Source: DASRDU01 sp035560235
GTDB taxonomy: Bacteria; Acidobacteriota; Blastocatellia; RBC074
DNA: 64,000 nt
Direction of reading: 5' to 3'
NCBI GenBank assembly: GCA_035560235.1
Contig: DATMAG010000090.1
Location: 1-64,000, forward strand
A program made the translations under genes and the position numbers. The notes beneath the pieces are model-generated. The model had not been told where the DNA came from. It worked only from the letters and a program-made list of their open reading frames with translations, and did not search any database. The first letter of the stretch is position 1; the number at the start of each line of letters is the position of its first letter. Shown here piece after piece: positions 28,616 through 36,797 of the stretch.

Positions 28616-29458
28616 AAGCATCTGATCGGTCTGATCCTTTTCGCGCAACTCAGCCAGGAGTCTTTCGAGGACTGCAATCACTTCATCGCGATTGACTGCC
28701 GAGCGGCGAAACTTCAGTTCCAGCGTGAACTCCTTCGTCTCGGGCTGATGCCTGAAGACGTATGGCTGAGGCCGGGCCTGCTTTACGCTCCGGGCGCGGC
28801 GCGCCTCGTCGCGCGTCATCCCCTGCTCAACAATGCGGCGCACGAAGGCCCGCATCGCTTCATCATCAGGCTGACGCGCAATCTGCAGCAGGAGCGACTT
28901 CGAACTGATGTCGGCGCGCCGACATTGCTCCCTGACATCCGATGGCAGGCTGGCGATTGACAGAACCTCTGTCACCGAAGAGCGCGACTTGCCAATCTTC
29001 CGGGCGACCTCCTCGTGCGTGTAGCCGAAACGCTCGACCAGCATGGCAAAGCCGTCGGCCTCCTCAAATGGTGTCAGATCCTTGCGCTGGAGGTTTTCGA
29101 TCAGGGCAATCTCGGCGACAGCGCGATCATCCACTTCCATCTCGATACAGGGCAGTTCGCGCAGACCGGCTTCGCGGGCGGCCCTGTAGCGGCGCTCTCC
29201 CGAGATGATCATAAATCGCCCGCCCACTTCAGACGGGCGCACGAGCAGCGGCTCCAGCACGCCCTTCTCCCTGATCGAGGCTACCAGTTCCGTCAGATCG
29301 CCGATCTCAATGCGGGGCTGCTGCGGATTGGGTTCCAGCCGGTCTATTGCAATCATCCGTCCGACCGGAGCCCCGCTGCGCGAAGCCAGTTCCTCGACGT
29401 AATGCCGGTCGTGCCGCATCTTCAGAGTTGCCGGGAGACCACGTTGTTTACCAGACAC
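28607..29458 (-). CDS. parB: ParB-family chromosome partitioning protein
   Basis: CTP-dependent DNA-clamp protein that loads at parS sites and works with ParA. Across 283 residues: N-terminal ParB/sulfiredoxin-like domain with PNPQQPR and the CTP-binding GERRYRAAREAG (about 92-103), a helix-turn-helix (YTHEEVARKIGKSRSSVTEV, about 146-165), then a C-terminal dimerisation part. It overlaps the end of parA by 11 nt and the end of the convergent unknown gene by 9 nt. I found no parS-like TGTTTCACGTGAAACA here. Confidence 0.9.
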   Translation of the reverse strand: MSGKQRGLPATLKMRHDRHYVEELASRSGAPVGRMIAIDRLEPNPQQPRIEIGDLTELVASIREKGVLEPLLVRPSEVGGRFMIISGERRYRAAREAGLRELPCIEMEVDDRAVAEIALIENLQRKDLTPFEEADGFAMLVERFGYTHEEVARKIGKSRSSVTEVLSIASLPSDVREQCRRADISSKSLLLQIARQPDDEAMRAFVRRIVEQGMTRDEARRARSVKQARPQPYVFRHQPETKEFTLELKFRRSAVNRDEVIAVLERLLAELREKDQTDQMLSG

Positions 29459-30215
29459 GTTCTATCACCTCTTCACACAGGTTTGCATACTCAATCGCGC
29501 CACTGGAGGACGGAGCGAAGGTGAAAATTGATTCCCGATAAGCCGGACTCTCCTCCAGTCGGACCGATTTGGAGATGGTCGTTCCAAACACCTTTTCCCC
29601 GAACACATGCCCGATCTGCTCGAAGATGTCCCGCGACAGCGTGGTGCGCCGGTCATACATCGTGACGACGACGCCAATGACTTCGAGTTGCGGGTTGGGG
29701 CGGGACTTGATTCGCTGGACTGTCTCCAGCAGATCATCAGTGCCTTCGAGCGCAAAATATGAGGCCTGAATCGGAATGATCAGATGGGTCGCCGCCACCA
29801 GCGCATTGACTGTGATCAGACCAAGCGTCGGGGGCGTATCTATCACTATGATGTCGTAATTCCGCCTGACAGGTTCGAGCCGGTCCTTCAGCCGGAAAGG
29901 CGCATCCAGTTCACCAACCAGTTTGCCTTCCAGTTTGGCCAGACTGATCCGGGCCGGCATAATATCCAGATTCTCGATTCTCGATGGCCTGATCACGTCT
30001 TCCGGCCTGACGCCTTCATCGGCCAGCAGGTCATAACAGGACAGATTGATTTCCTGAAGGTCGAGAAAGGAGATAGTACTGTTTCCCTGCGGATCCAGAT
30101 CGGCCAGCAGGACACGCCGTCCCTTTCTGGCCAGCGCGGCGGAAAGGTTAATAGCTGTCGTAGTCTTGCCAACCCCTCCCTTCTGGTTGGCAATGGCAAT
30201 GACTATCCCTCGCAA
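29448..30215 (-). CDS. parA: ParA/Soj chromosome partitioning ATPase
   Basis: Walker-type ATPase of 255 residues that positions ParB-bound DNA. Deviant Walker A KGGVGKTTTAINLS (about 12-25), Walker A' DLDPQGNST and Walker B IIVIDTPPTLG are intact; no N-terminal DNA-binding extension is present, as in chromosomal Soj proteins. The start is TTG 30215 with aggaga 5 nt upstream. It is transcribed with parB from a promoter at 30308-30336. The usual neighbours gidA/gidB are absent; instead the pair lies among lpxD and miaB. Confidence 0.93.
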   Translation of the reverse strand: MRGIVIAIANQKGGVGKTTTAINLSAALARKGRRVLLADLDPQGNSTISFLDLQEINLSCYDLLADEGVRPEDVIRPSRIENLDIMPARISLAKLEGKLVGELDAPFRLKDRLEPVRRNYDIIVIDTPPTLGLITVNALVAATHLIIPIQASYFALEGTDDLLETVQRIKSRPNPQLEVIGVVVTMYDRRTTLSRDIFEQIGHVFGEKVFGTTISKSVRLEESPAYRESIFTFAPSSSGAIEYANLCEEVIERVW

Positions 30216-30307
30216 TCAGTTCTCCTGTTTCTGATGGTTATCAAGACAGCGGTTGCGGGTCCGGATCCGTGCGTCAGATCTGCTGGTAAAGCCACAGTTG
30301 CACGGGC

Positions 30308-30336
30308 ATCCTAAAGTTGAGTCTGCAATCTGTCAA
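30308..30336 (-). promoter_or_regulatory. Promoter of parAB
   Basis: Minus strand TTGACA (30336-30331), 17-bp spacer, TAGGAT (30313-30308), about 85 nt before the parA start. Confidence 0.7.
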
Positions 30337-30381
30337 TGCATCGCCCCCTGACTGGTTGTATTCGGGCAGGACTCGCCGACT

Positions 30382-30867
30382 CTACATCTTGTAATCGCTG
30401 ACGTCATCAATCTCTTCGGGCCACTCGAAATCCTCATCCCCCTCGTCCCCGCCATCCAGTGTCCCGGCTGTATTTCGTTGTGAGGATTCGACGACTTCAT
30501 CACGCACGAAGATCGGGCAGTCGGCCCTCAGCGCCAGCGCAATCGCGTCGCTCGGACGTGAATCAATCAGCACTGTCTTCCCGTCAAACAGCAGTTCAAT
30601 TACCGCATAAAAGGTATTCTCTCTGAGTTCCGTCACCACCACCCTTGTGACCGTGGCACCAAACTGGCTGATCACGTTTCTCAGCAGGTCATGCGTCATG
30701 GGGCGCTGCGGAGCCACCTTCTCTATTTCTGAAGCAATGGAATTGGCCTCGTACGGACCGACCCAGATCGGCAGCATCACATCACTATTTACATCCTTGA
30801 GGATAACAATCGGCGAATTGGTCGTGGGATCCATCAGAAGGCCGCGAATTTTCATTTCTCTTTCCAT
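30382..30867 (-). CDS. Bifunctional nuclease-domain protein (DUF151/BFN)
   Basis: Protein of 161 residues matching the BFN/DUF151 domain (about 1-125): MDPTTNSPIVILKD, LPIWVGPYEANSIA, and the hallmark IDSRPSDAIALALRADCPIF. Members are reported to have DNase/RNase activity in plants; the bacterial role is unclear. A strongly acidic C-terminal tail (about 135-157, GDEGDEDFEWPEEIDD) is common. It starts 35 nt after miaB on the same strand with gagg before the ATG, a frequent gene neighbourhood that suggests an RNA-related job. Confidence 0.88.
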   Translation of the reverse strand: MEREMKIRGLLMDPTTNSPIVILKDVNSDVMLPIWVGPYEANSIASEIEKVAPQRPMTHDLLRNVISQFGATVTRVVVTELRENTFYAVIELLFDGKTVLIDSRPSDAIALALRADCPIFVRDEVVESSQRNTAGTLDGGDEGDEDFEWPEEIDDVSDYKM

Positions 30868-30902
30868 AACTCCTCACTTTTGAAAAACAGTGATGTCAGC
30901 AG

Positions 30903-32273
30903 TCAGTCCGCAGCCAGCCTGCCATAGAGACTGTTCTGCCTGGCTTCCGTTATCTCAACCATGACCCTTTGTCCAATCCGGCTCCGGTCTCCAGGAAAAT
31001 TAACCACCTTGTTGCACCTGGTATGCCCTGTCAGGTCCGCTGCCGAGCGCTGGCTCGTTCCCTCAACCAGCACCTCAACTTCACGTCCCAGGCAGCGCCG
31101 GTAACGCCGCTGCTGAATCCCTGCCTGTATTTCCTGCAGCCGCTGAAAACGCTCAGCCTTCACTTCAGCCGGAACAGAGTCCGCATACGCCGCTGCAGGC
31201 GTTTTCGGACGTGGAGAGTAGTTGAAGATATACATTCCGTCATACTCAACTTCGGCTGCCAGCCGCAGCGTCTCCTGAAAATCCTCTTCCGTCTCTCCCG
31301 GAAACCCTATGATAATGTCCGTGGTGAGCGATATATCCTTTCTGGCATTCTTTATGAACTCGATTTTCCGCAGGTAGTCAGCCCGGGTATAACCGCGCCG
31401 CATCATTCGCAAAACCCTGTCGCTGCCGGCCTGCACGGGCAGATGCACCCATTCGCACAGGTTTTCATGCTCGTCCATCACCCGCACCACCTCCTGATCG
31501 AAATCGCGCGGATGTGAAGTGGTGAATTTGATTCTGGGTACGCCGCTCTCGCGAGCCAGCAGATCCAGCAACTGAGCAAATGTCAGTTCCCCGGAAACAG
31601 GGTCAGCCTTACTATAATTCCCGCGAAGGCGGCCACTTAAGCCATAGCTGTTCACGTTCTGCCCAAGCAGCTGGATCTCCTGAAATCCCTGCGCTGCCAG
31701 AGCCTTTGCCTCAGCCAGAATCCGCGCCGCCGGGCGGCTGCGTTCCCGTCCTCTGGTATATGGAACGATACAGAACGAACAGAACTTGTTGCAGCCCTCT
31801 ATAATCGAAAGATAGGCCACCTGAGGAGTCCGGCGCGAGGCGGCATCGAGTTCAACAAATTCAGCATCCTTCGTCAGCGCCACATCAATGGCCCGCGGAA
31901 ATCCCTGCTCAAGCTGCTCGAGCAGCGACGGCAGTCTCCCGATTGCCTGCGTCCCCATCACCAGCCGGACATCACGGCTGCGCTCAAAGATTCGCTCGGC
32001 CTCAGCCTGTGCCACGCACCCCATAACTCCGAAAACCGGCAGGCTGCGCCCAGGCCGGGTCGTGGCGCAGCGATGTCTGAAATCCTCAATGTGCCTGAAG
32101 ACCTTCTGCTCCGGCTTCTCACGCACCATACAGGTATTGAGCAGGATCAGGTCAGCTTCGAGCGGATCGCGAGTCTCTTCGTATCCCACCGATGACAGCG
32201 CAAAGAATGCCTTCTCGCTGTCATGCACATTCATCTGGCAGCCGTGAGTCTCCAGGTAAAACTTCTTCACCAT
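30903..32273 (-). CDS. miaB: tRNA-2-methylthio-N6-dimethylallyladenosine synthase
   Basis: Radical-SAM methylthiotransferase modifying A37 of tRNAs that read UNN codons. The auxiliary-cluster cysteines are in ETHGCQMN, LNTCMVRE and VMGCVAQ; the radical-SAM motif is CNKFCSFC (C-x3-C-x2-C); a C-terminal TRAM domain (about 390-455) binds tRNA. I start at ATG 32273 (MVKKFYLETHGCQ), which has ggaaag correctly placed, although the frame extends to 32351. About 456 residues, normal length. Followed by the BFN gene. Confidence 0.94.
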   Translation of the reverse strand: MVKKFYLETHGCQMNVHDSEKAFFALSSVGYEETRDPLEADLILLNTCMVREKPEQKVFRHIEDFRHRCATTRPGRSLPVFGVMGCVAQAEAERIFERSRDVRLVMGTQAIGRLPSLLEQLEQGFPRAIDVALTKDAEFVELDAASRRTPQVAYLSIIEGCNKFCSFCIVPYTRGRERSRPAARILAEAKALAAQGFQEIQLLGQNVNSYGLSGRLRGNYSKADPVSGELTFAQLLDLLARESGVPRIKFTTSHPRDFDQEVVRVMDEHENLCEWVHLPVQAGSDRVLRMMRRGYTRADYLRKIEFIKNARKDISLTTDIIIGFPGETEEDFQETLRLAAEVEYDGMYIFNYSPRPKTPAAAYADSVPAEVKAERFQRLQEIQAGIQQRRYRRCLGREVEVLVEGTSQRSAADLTGHTRCNKVVNFPGDRSRIGQRVMVEITEARQNSLYGRLAAD

Positions 32274-32396
32274 CGGTTTCTTTCCGTATCGCCGTCCGGT
32301 TTGTTTCTGTATTGCCTGTTGCTGGTTATATACCAACTTCCGCACGACCACAAGCTGACAAATCAGCCCGTGACAGCCTGTGATCTGCCCTGCCTT

Positions 32397-34115
32397 CTAT
32401 CCGCCTGTTTTCAGCAGTTCGCGGGCATGCTTTCTGGCCAGCGCCGTAATTTCCACTCCGCCTATCATCCTTGCCAGTTCTTCCACCCGTTCGCTCTGCG
32501 CAAGTTCCTCGACCCGGGTAGTTGTGCGCTCACCGCCCACTTCCTTGGTGACCAGAAAATGCGCATCGGCGTGCCTGGCAATCTGCGCCTGATGGGTCAC
32601 ACACAGCACCTGATTGCTCGCTGCCAGCCGCCTGAGCCTTTGTCCGACAGCCTCGGCGACCCGCCCGCCTATTCCTGAATCAATTTCATCGAAGATCAGA
32701 GTTCGCGGAAATCTCGTTGGCGCGGTCAGGGTCTTCAGCACCAGCATCAGCCGTGACAGCTCGCCGCCGGAGGCCACGGCGCTGATCGGACGCAGTTCCT
32801 CGCCGGGATTGGCAGAAAAATAAAACTCTACGGTCTCACGACCTGATCTCCCAACCGGAAAGGATTCTCCGGTTTCATTTACCCACCGGGCCAGTCTCTC
32901 AGAGTTCACCCCTGCAGGCACACCCAGACAGACTGAGAAACGGGAATTTGCCAGCGCCACTTCTGCCATTTCAGCCAGTGCCTTCCGCTCAAAAGCCGAC
33001 ACGCTCATCCTCCGTCGCCGTCCAAGTTCAGCGGATACCTGCTGATACTTCGCCATTGCCAGGCTGATCTCTTTTTCCAGTGCCGCTGCGCGCTGTTCCC
33101 CGGTCTGTAACTCCTCCCGACGCAGTCTCAACTGATTGAGTTTCTCAAGTATTTCCTCAAGACTGACGGCATATTTTCTCTTCAGCCGATCCATCTCGAT
33201 CAGCCGCTCCTCAACCACCTTCAAACGCTCAGGTGAGACATCAACATCATCAATGTAATCTCTTAGAAAGTAAGCTATTTCCTCGACTGCATACTTTGTC
33301 GCTGTCAGATTTTCAGCCTGGGCCGTAAAGCGCGCATCGACATTGGCCAGTTCCTGCAGTCGCCGCTGAACTCCCGCCAGCTGCGTCAGGATTGAATGTT
33401 CATCCTCATAAAGCGCACCATAGGCTTCAGCACAAAGGCTGACCACCTTCTCTGCATTTGCCAGCAGACGCCGCTCAGCCTCCAGTTCAGCGTCCTCACC
33501 GACCCGCAATGCTGCCTGCTCAATTTCACTGATCTGGTAATTCAGCAGGTCAAGCATCTGCAGCCGCTCCGCTTCTGTCTGTCGCGAAGCATCAAGTTCC
33601 CGGCATAGTTCAAGTACTACTTCATATGCCTGCTCAGTCTCTTCCCGCAGTGCTTCAGTTCCAGCAAAGGCATCCAGCAGCCTCATGTGCGCCTCCGGAG
33701 AGAGCAGACTCTGCTGATCTCCCTGGCCGTGTATATCAACCAGATGCGGCTGAATCGCCCGCAACAGAGCAAGCGTGGCAGACTGATTATTGACAAAGAT
33801 CCGGCTGCGTCCGTTTACCTGAATCTCTCTTTTGATCACCACCTCATCATCTTCCATCACCACGCCTGAACTGATCAGCAGATCGATTAACGGACTGTTG
33901 CCTTCTGCGCTGAAGATTCCCTCCACATAGGCTCTGCTTTCCCCCGTTCGGATCATATCTGCTGAAGCTTTTTCGCCCAGCAGCAGTCCGACAGCATCCA
34001 TGATGATGGACTTTCCGGAACCGGTTTCCCCGCTCAGAATATTGAGTCCCCTGCGAAACTCAACCTGCAGCCGGTCAACCACCGCAAGGTTGGAAATGTT
34101 GAGATACCTGAGCAT
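32397..34115 (-). CDS. recN: DNA repair protein RecN
   Basis: SMC-like ATPase acting early at double-strand breaks. The 572 residues have Walker A GETGSGKS (about 30-37), coiled-coil arms (about 160-350), a Q-rich-loop/ABC signature region (VASGGELSRLML) and Walker B TLIFDEIDSGIGG. Length is typical (E. coli 553). It runs divergently from the cpoB-like gene across a 337-bp gap and is followed by miaB after about 120 nt. No strong ribosome binding site precedes the ATG. Confidence 0.94.
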   Translation of the reverse strand: MLRYLNISNLAVVDRLQVEFRRGLNILSGETGSGKSIIMDAVGLLLGEKASADMIRTGESRAYVEGIFSAEGNSPLIDLLISSGVVMEDDEVVIKREIQVNGRSRIFVNNQSATLALLRAIQPHLVDIHGQGDQQSLLSPEAHMRLLDAFAGTEALREETEQAYEVVLELCRELDASRQTEAERLQMLDLLNYQISEIEQAALRVGEDAELEAERRLLANAEKVVSLCAEAYGALYEDEHSILTQLAGVQRRLQELANVDARFTAQAENLTATKYAVEEIAYFLRDYIDDVDVSPERLKVVEERLIEMDRLKRKYAVSLEEILEKLNQLRLRREELQTGEQRAAALEKEISLAMAKYQQVSAELGRRRRMSVSAFERKALAEMAEVALANSRFSVCLGVPAGVNSERLARWVNETGESFPVGRSGRETVEFYFSANPGEELRPISAVASGGELSRLMLVLKTLTAPTRFPRTLIFDEIDSGIGGRVAEAVGQRLRRLAASNQVLCVTHQAQIARHADAHFLVTKEVGGERTTTRVEELAQSERVEELARMIGGVEITALARKHARELLKTGG

Positions 34116-34452
34116 AGCGGGAAGTAATTAAGGCATATCAGACCACTTTTGGCAACACCAGCCGTGCACTGAAATGATGCGGACTGCAGCCACCTTGAAT
34201 CAATCACAATCCACTTGAAAATACAACACATGCATCCATTCACCCCACCTTTTACATTTAATGTGACACATCAGGAAACGCCGCCGATTCCTTTTGCACC
34301 AGAGTCGGCAGCCCTGAGCTGCAACCGCTGCCTGCAGGTTCCCGGGTCAGAGTCAGGGCAATGCTGTTTGATAAAAGCCCCCGGAAAGCATATACTTCAC
34401 GGGGCAAAATCCCTTTCAAGTCTGCAATTGAAGCCAGCGCAAGGAGGCAACA
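34116..34452. other. Divergent intergenic region between recN and the cpoB-like gene
   Basis: 337 bp without a supported gene. It contains the promoter described at 34368-34396 for the rightward operon. I could not identify a convincing leftward promoter or a LexA-type box for recN. The middle (34200-34280) is A/T-richer than its surroundings. Confidence 0.5.
34368..34396 (+). promoter_or_regulatory. Promoter of the cpoB-like gene and ssb
   Basis: TTGATA (34368-34373), 17-bp spacer, TATACT (34391-34396), about 56 nt upstream of the ATG at 34453. Confidence 0.7.
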
Positions 34453-35343
34453 ATGAAGAAGTATGGTTTCTTACTGATCCCGGTCGCATTGCTAGTTATG
34501 GCAGGCTCGTTCCCTGCCGGAGGTGATAAGGAATTGATCGCCAGTCTGAGAAGCGAAATGCTGGTTCTTCAGCGCCAGATTCGCGATCTTCAGGAGTCGT
34601 TTGACAAGTCACAGGGGCATACCAGCCCGCTCGTTCAGAAGATCTCTGACAATTCGGATAACACGCTGCGAGCCCTGACAGCTATCGAGGAGGCTCTCAG
34701 AACTTCACAAACCACTCAGAGCAACAACCTGACCGGCACCAACAACCGGATCACCAGACTCGAACAACAGGTCACGGCAACCGATCAGCGCACCGCTCAG
34801 ATTCTGACGCAGATCAATGCTCTGAAAACCCTGCTCGATCAGCAGCAGCGCTGCCTGCAGGAGAAGGAGCAGATGGAAGACAACCCGCAGTTCGATTCGC
34901 CTGAACGGCTCTATGCCTTTGCTTTCGGCCAGTACGTCAAGGGGAATTATGCCCAGGCGATCACCTACTTTCAGCGATACATTGAAGGCTATGGCGGGAC
35001 AGAGGCTGCTGACAATGCCCGGTTCTGGATCGCCGAGAGTTTCTACAACCAGAACAGGTTTGAGGACGCTCTCAGGGCTTACGACCGGCTGCTGACGGAT
35101 TTTCCCAGGAGCGACAAGCTGGCTTCAGCTTCGCTGAAAAAAGGGATTGCCCTGCTGAAACTCGAACGGCGCGATGAGGGTGTCGCGATGCTCCGCACCG
35201 TGATTGCCCAGTTTCCCCGTTCGGAAGAAGCAGCAACGGCTGCAGAAGAGCTCAGCCGCCTTGGCGAAAGCCCGCAACCGCCACCTGCCGCTGCCCCGGA
35301 GAAGCCTGTCACCAGAAAAAAGCCGGGCAGAAATTCACACTGA
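34453..35343 (+). CDS. CpoB/YbgF-like periplasmic TPR protein
   Basis: Exported protein of 296 residues: signal peptide (MKKYGFLLIPVALLVMAGSF), coiled coil (about 27-145; LRSEMLVLQRQIRDLQES, later LEQQVTATDQRT), then three TPR repeats (about 152-262; AFGQYVKGNYAQAITYFQRY, ARFWIAESFYNQNRFEDALR, ASASLKKGIALLKLERRDEG) and a Pro/Lys-rich end. This is the architecture of CpoB, which coordinates peptidoglycan synthesis and outer-membrane constriction with the Tol-Pal system, but no tol genes are adjacent. Good ribosome binding site (aaggaggc). It is followed after 47 nt by ssb, so probably cotranscribed. Confidence 0.82.
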   Translation: MKKYGFLLIPVALLVMAGSFPAGGDKELIASLRSEMLVLQRQIRDLQESFDKSQGHTSPLVQKISDNSDNTLRALTAIEEALRTSQTTQSNNLTGTNNRITRLEQQVTATDQRTAQILTQINALKTLLDQQQRCLQEKEQMEDNPQFDSPERLYAFAFGQYVKGNYAQAITYFQRYIEGYGGTEAADNARFWIAESFYNQNRFEDALRAYDRLLTDFPRSDKLASASLKKGIALLKLERRDEGVAMLRTVIAQFPRSEEAATAAEELSRLGESPQPPPAAAPEKPVTRKKPGRNSH

Positions 35344-35390
35344 GCTTTGCCACAATCACATATCCAATCCACAATCACACGGAGGAACAC

Positions 35391-35825
35391 ATGGCATCCT
35401 TTAATAAAATCATCATCGTCGGCTATCTGGGCAGGGACCCGGAACTGAGGTATACCCCTCAGGGCACTGCCGTCTGCCATTTCTCAGTGGCCACTACCGA
35501 AAAGCGCAAGGACAAGGCCGGGGAAATGCAGGACCAGACAACCTGGTTCCGGATTTCAGTCTGGGGCAAACAGGCCGAAGTCGCCAATCAGTATCTGACC
35601 AAAGGCAGGCAGGTCTATATCGAAGGCCGCCTGAGGCAGGACGAGTACACCGATCGTGAGGGAAAGGTCAGAACCAACCTGGAAGTCACCGCCACTGACC
35701 TCCAGTTCATCGGAGCGCGCTCTGATGAACCGGCGTCTCCGGCCAGAGCCGCGGAGAGCAGGAGCACGGCTGCGTCCGGCGACCTGCCTGCGGCTGATGT
35801 GTCAGATGACGATATTCCATTCTGA
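35391..35825 (+). CDS. ssb: Single-stranded DNA-binding protein
   Basis: OB-fold protein of 144 residues: N-terminal domain about 1-108 (NKIIIVGYLGRDPELRYTPQ, TTWFRISVWGKQAE, GRQVYIEGRLR), a short disordered linker and the acidic tip DDDIPF that recruits repair and replication partners. The ATG has ggagg at ideal distance. Followed by a palindromic terminator. Confidence 0.95.
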   Translation: MASFNKIIIVGYLGRDPELRYTPQGTAVCHFSVATTEKRKDKAGEMQDQTTWFRISVWGKQAEVANQYLTKGRQVYIEGRLRQDEYTDREGKVRTNLEVTATDLQFIGARSDEPASPARAAESRSTAASGDLPAADVSDDDIPF

Positions 35826-35844
35826 AAAAAAGCTGTCGGAAGTA

Positions 35845-35880
35845 AAGAGGGGAATGTCGGCGCGCCGACATTCCCCTCTT
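35845..35880. terminator. 36-bp perfect palindrome between ssb and accA
   Basis: Two 18-bp arms (35845-35862, 35863-35880) meet without a spacer. It lies between the convergent ends of ssb (35825) and accA (35904) and can act for both. An A run sits to its left (35825-35831), so the leftward transcript ends in U residues. Confidence 0.75.
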
Positions 35881-35903
35881 CCTGTATCAGAAGCTCCGGA
35901 AAC

Positions 35904-36758
35904 TCAGCTCTCCATCCCGGCAATCTTCCCCATCGCCCTGAGCTTGCGGTAGCGTTTTTCGAGTCGCTGCTCCGGCGACAGGGCGCAGACCTGAGTGAGA
36001 GATTCAGCCAGTGCATCGCCGAGCAGCCGGGCTGCCTCATCCCAGTTCTCGTGCGCTCCACCTTCAGGCTCCGGAATGATCCGGTCTATCAGGTCGAGCT
36101 TCATCAGATCTGTCGCAGTCATTTTCATACTTGCCGCAGCCTGACTCGCCAGCGAGGCATCCTTCCACAGGATCGCAGCACATCCTTCAGGGGTAATCAC
36201 TGAATAGACGGCATTTTCCATCATCGCTACCACATCTCCGACTCCGATCGCCAGCGCGCCGCCCGACCCTCCCTCACCTGTCACAGTCACCACTACCGGC
36301 ACCTTCAACCGGGCCATCTCCCTCAGATTCACGGCAATTGCTTCCGCCTGGCCCCGCTCTTCCGCATCAATCCCGGGGTACGCTCCCGGGGTGTCGATCA
36401 GTGTAATGATCGGACGCCCGAATTTCTCAGCCAGTTTCATCACTCTGAGCGCCTTGCGATAACCGTCAGGTTTCGGCATGCCGAAATTTCGCTCCTGCCG
36501 GTCGCGCACATTACGCCCCTTCTGATGCCCAATCACCGCCACAGGGCGTCCGCGAAAGCTGGCCAGTCCGGCCACAATCGCCGGATCATCGCGGTATTTT
36601 CTGTCCCCGTGGATCTCCTGAAAGTCAGTGCATAGCCTTTCAATAAAGTCCAGCGTGTAAGGGCGACGCTCGTGTCTGGCGAGCAGCACCCGGTCAAAAG
36701 GCTGAACTTCATCAGAACCGTTCTTCACCAGGTTGACGACTTTTCGATCTGTAGCCAT
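35904..36758 (-). CDS. accA: Acetyl-CoA carboxylase carboxyltransferase subunit alpha
   Basis: Half of the carboxyltransferase that makes malonyl-CoA for fatty-acid synthesis (and for the polyketide synthase further right). The 284 residues carry the crotonase-fold hallmarks DTPGAYPGIDAEERGQ and GEGGSGGALAIGVGD, and GCAAILWKDA near the C-terminus. I start at ATG 36758 (MATDRK) with ggag 5 nt before it; the frame extends nine codons further. Somewhat shorter than the E. coli protein (319). It follows dnaE by 39 nt on the same strand. Confidence 0.94.
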   Translation of the reverse strand: MATDRKVVNLVKNGSDEVQPFDRVLLARHERRPYTLDFIERLCTDFQEIHGDRKYRDDPAIVAGLASFRGRPVAVIGHQKGRNVRDRQERNFGMPKPDGYRKALRVMKLAEKFGRPIITLIDTPGAYPGIDAEERGQAEAIAVNLREMARLKVPVVVTVTGEGGSGGALAIGVGDVVAMMENAVYSVITPEGCAAILWKDASLASQAAASMKMTATDLMKLDLIDRIIPEPEGGAHENWDEAARLLGDALAESLTQVCALSPEQRLEKRYRKLRAMGKIAGMES

Positions 36759-36797
36759 ATGTTCTCCGGTCAGGTCTTTATTCAATCGGCAGGTGAA

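Noticed and set aside
28600..30400. parS site near parAB
   Set aside because: No sequence close to the TGTTTCACGTGAAACA consensus could be found by eye in or around the genes.
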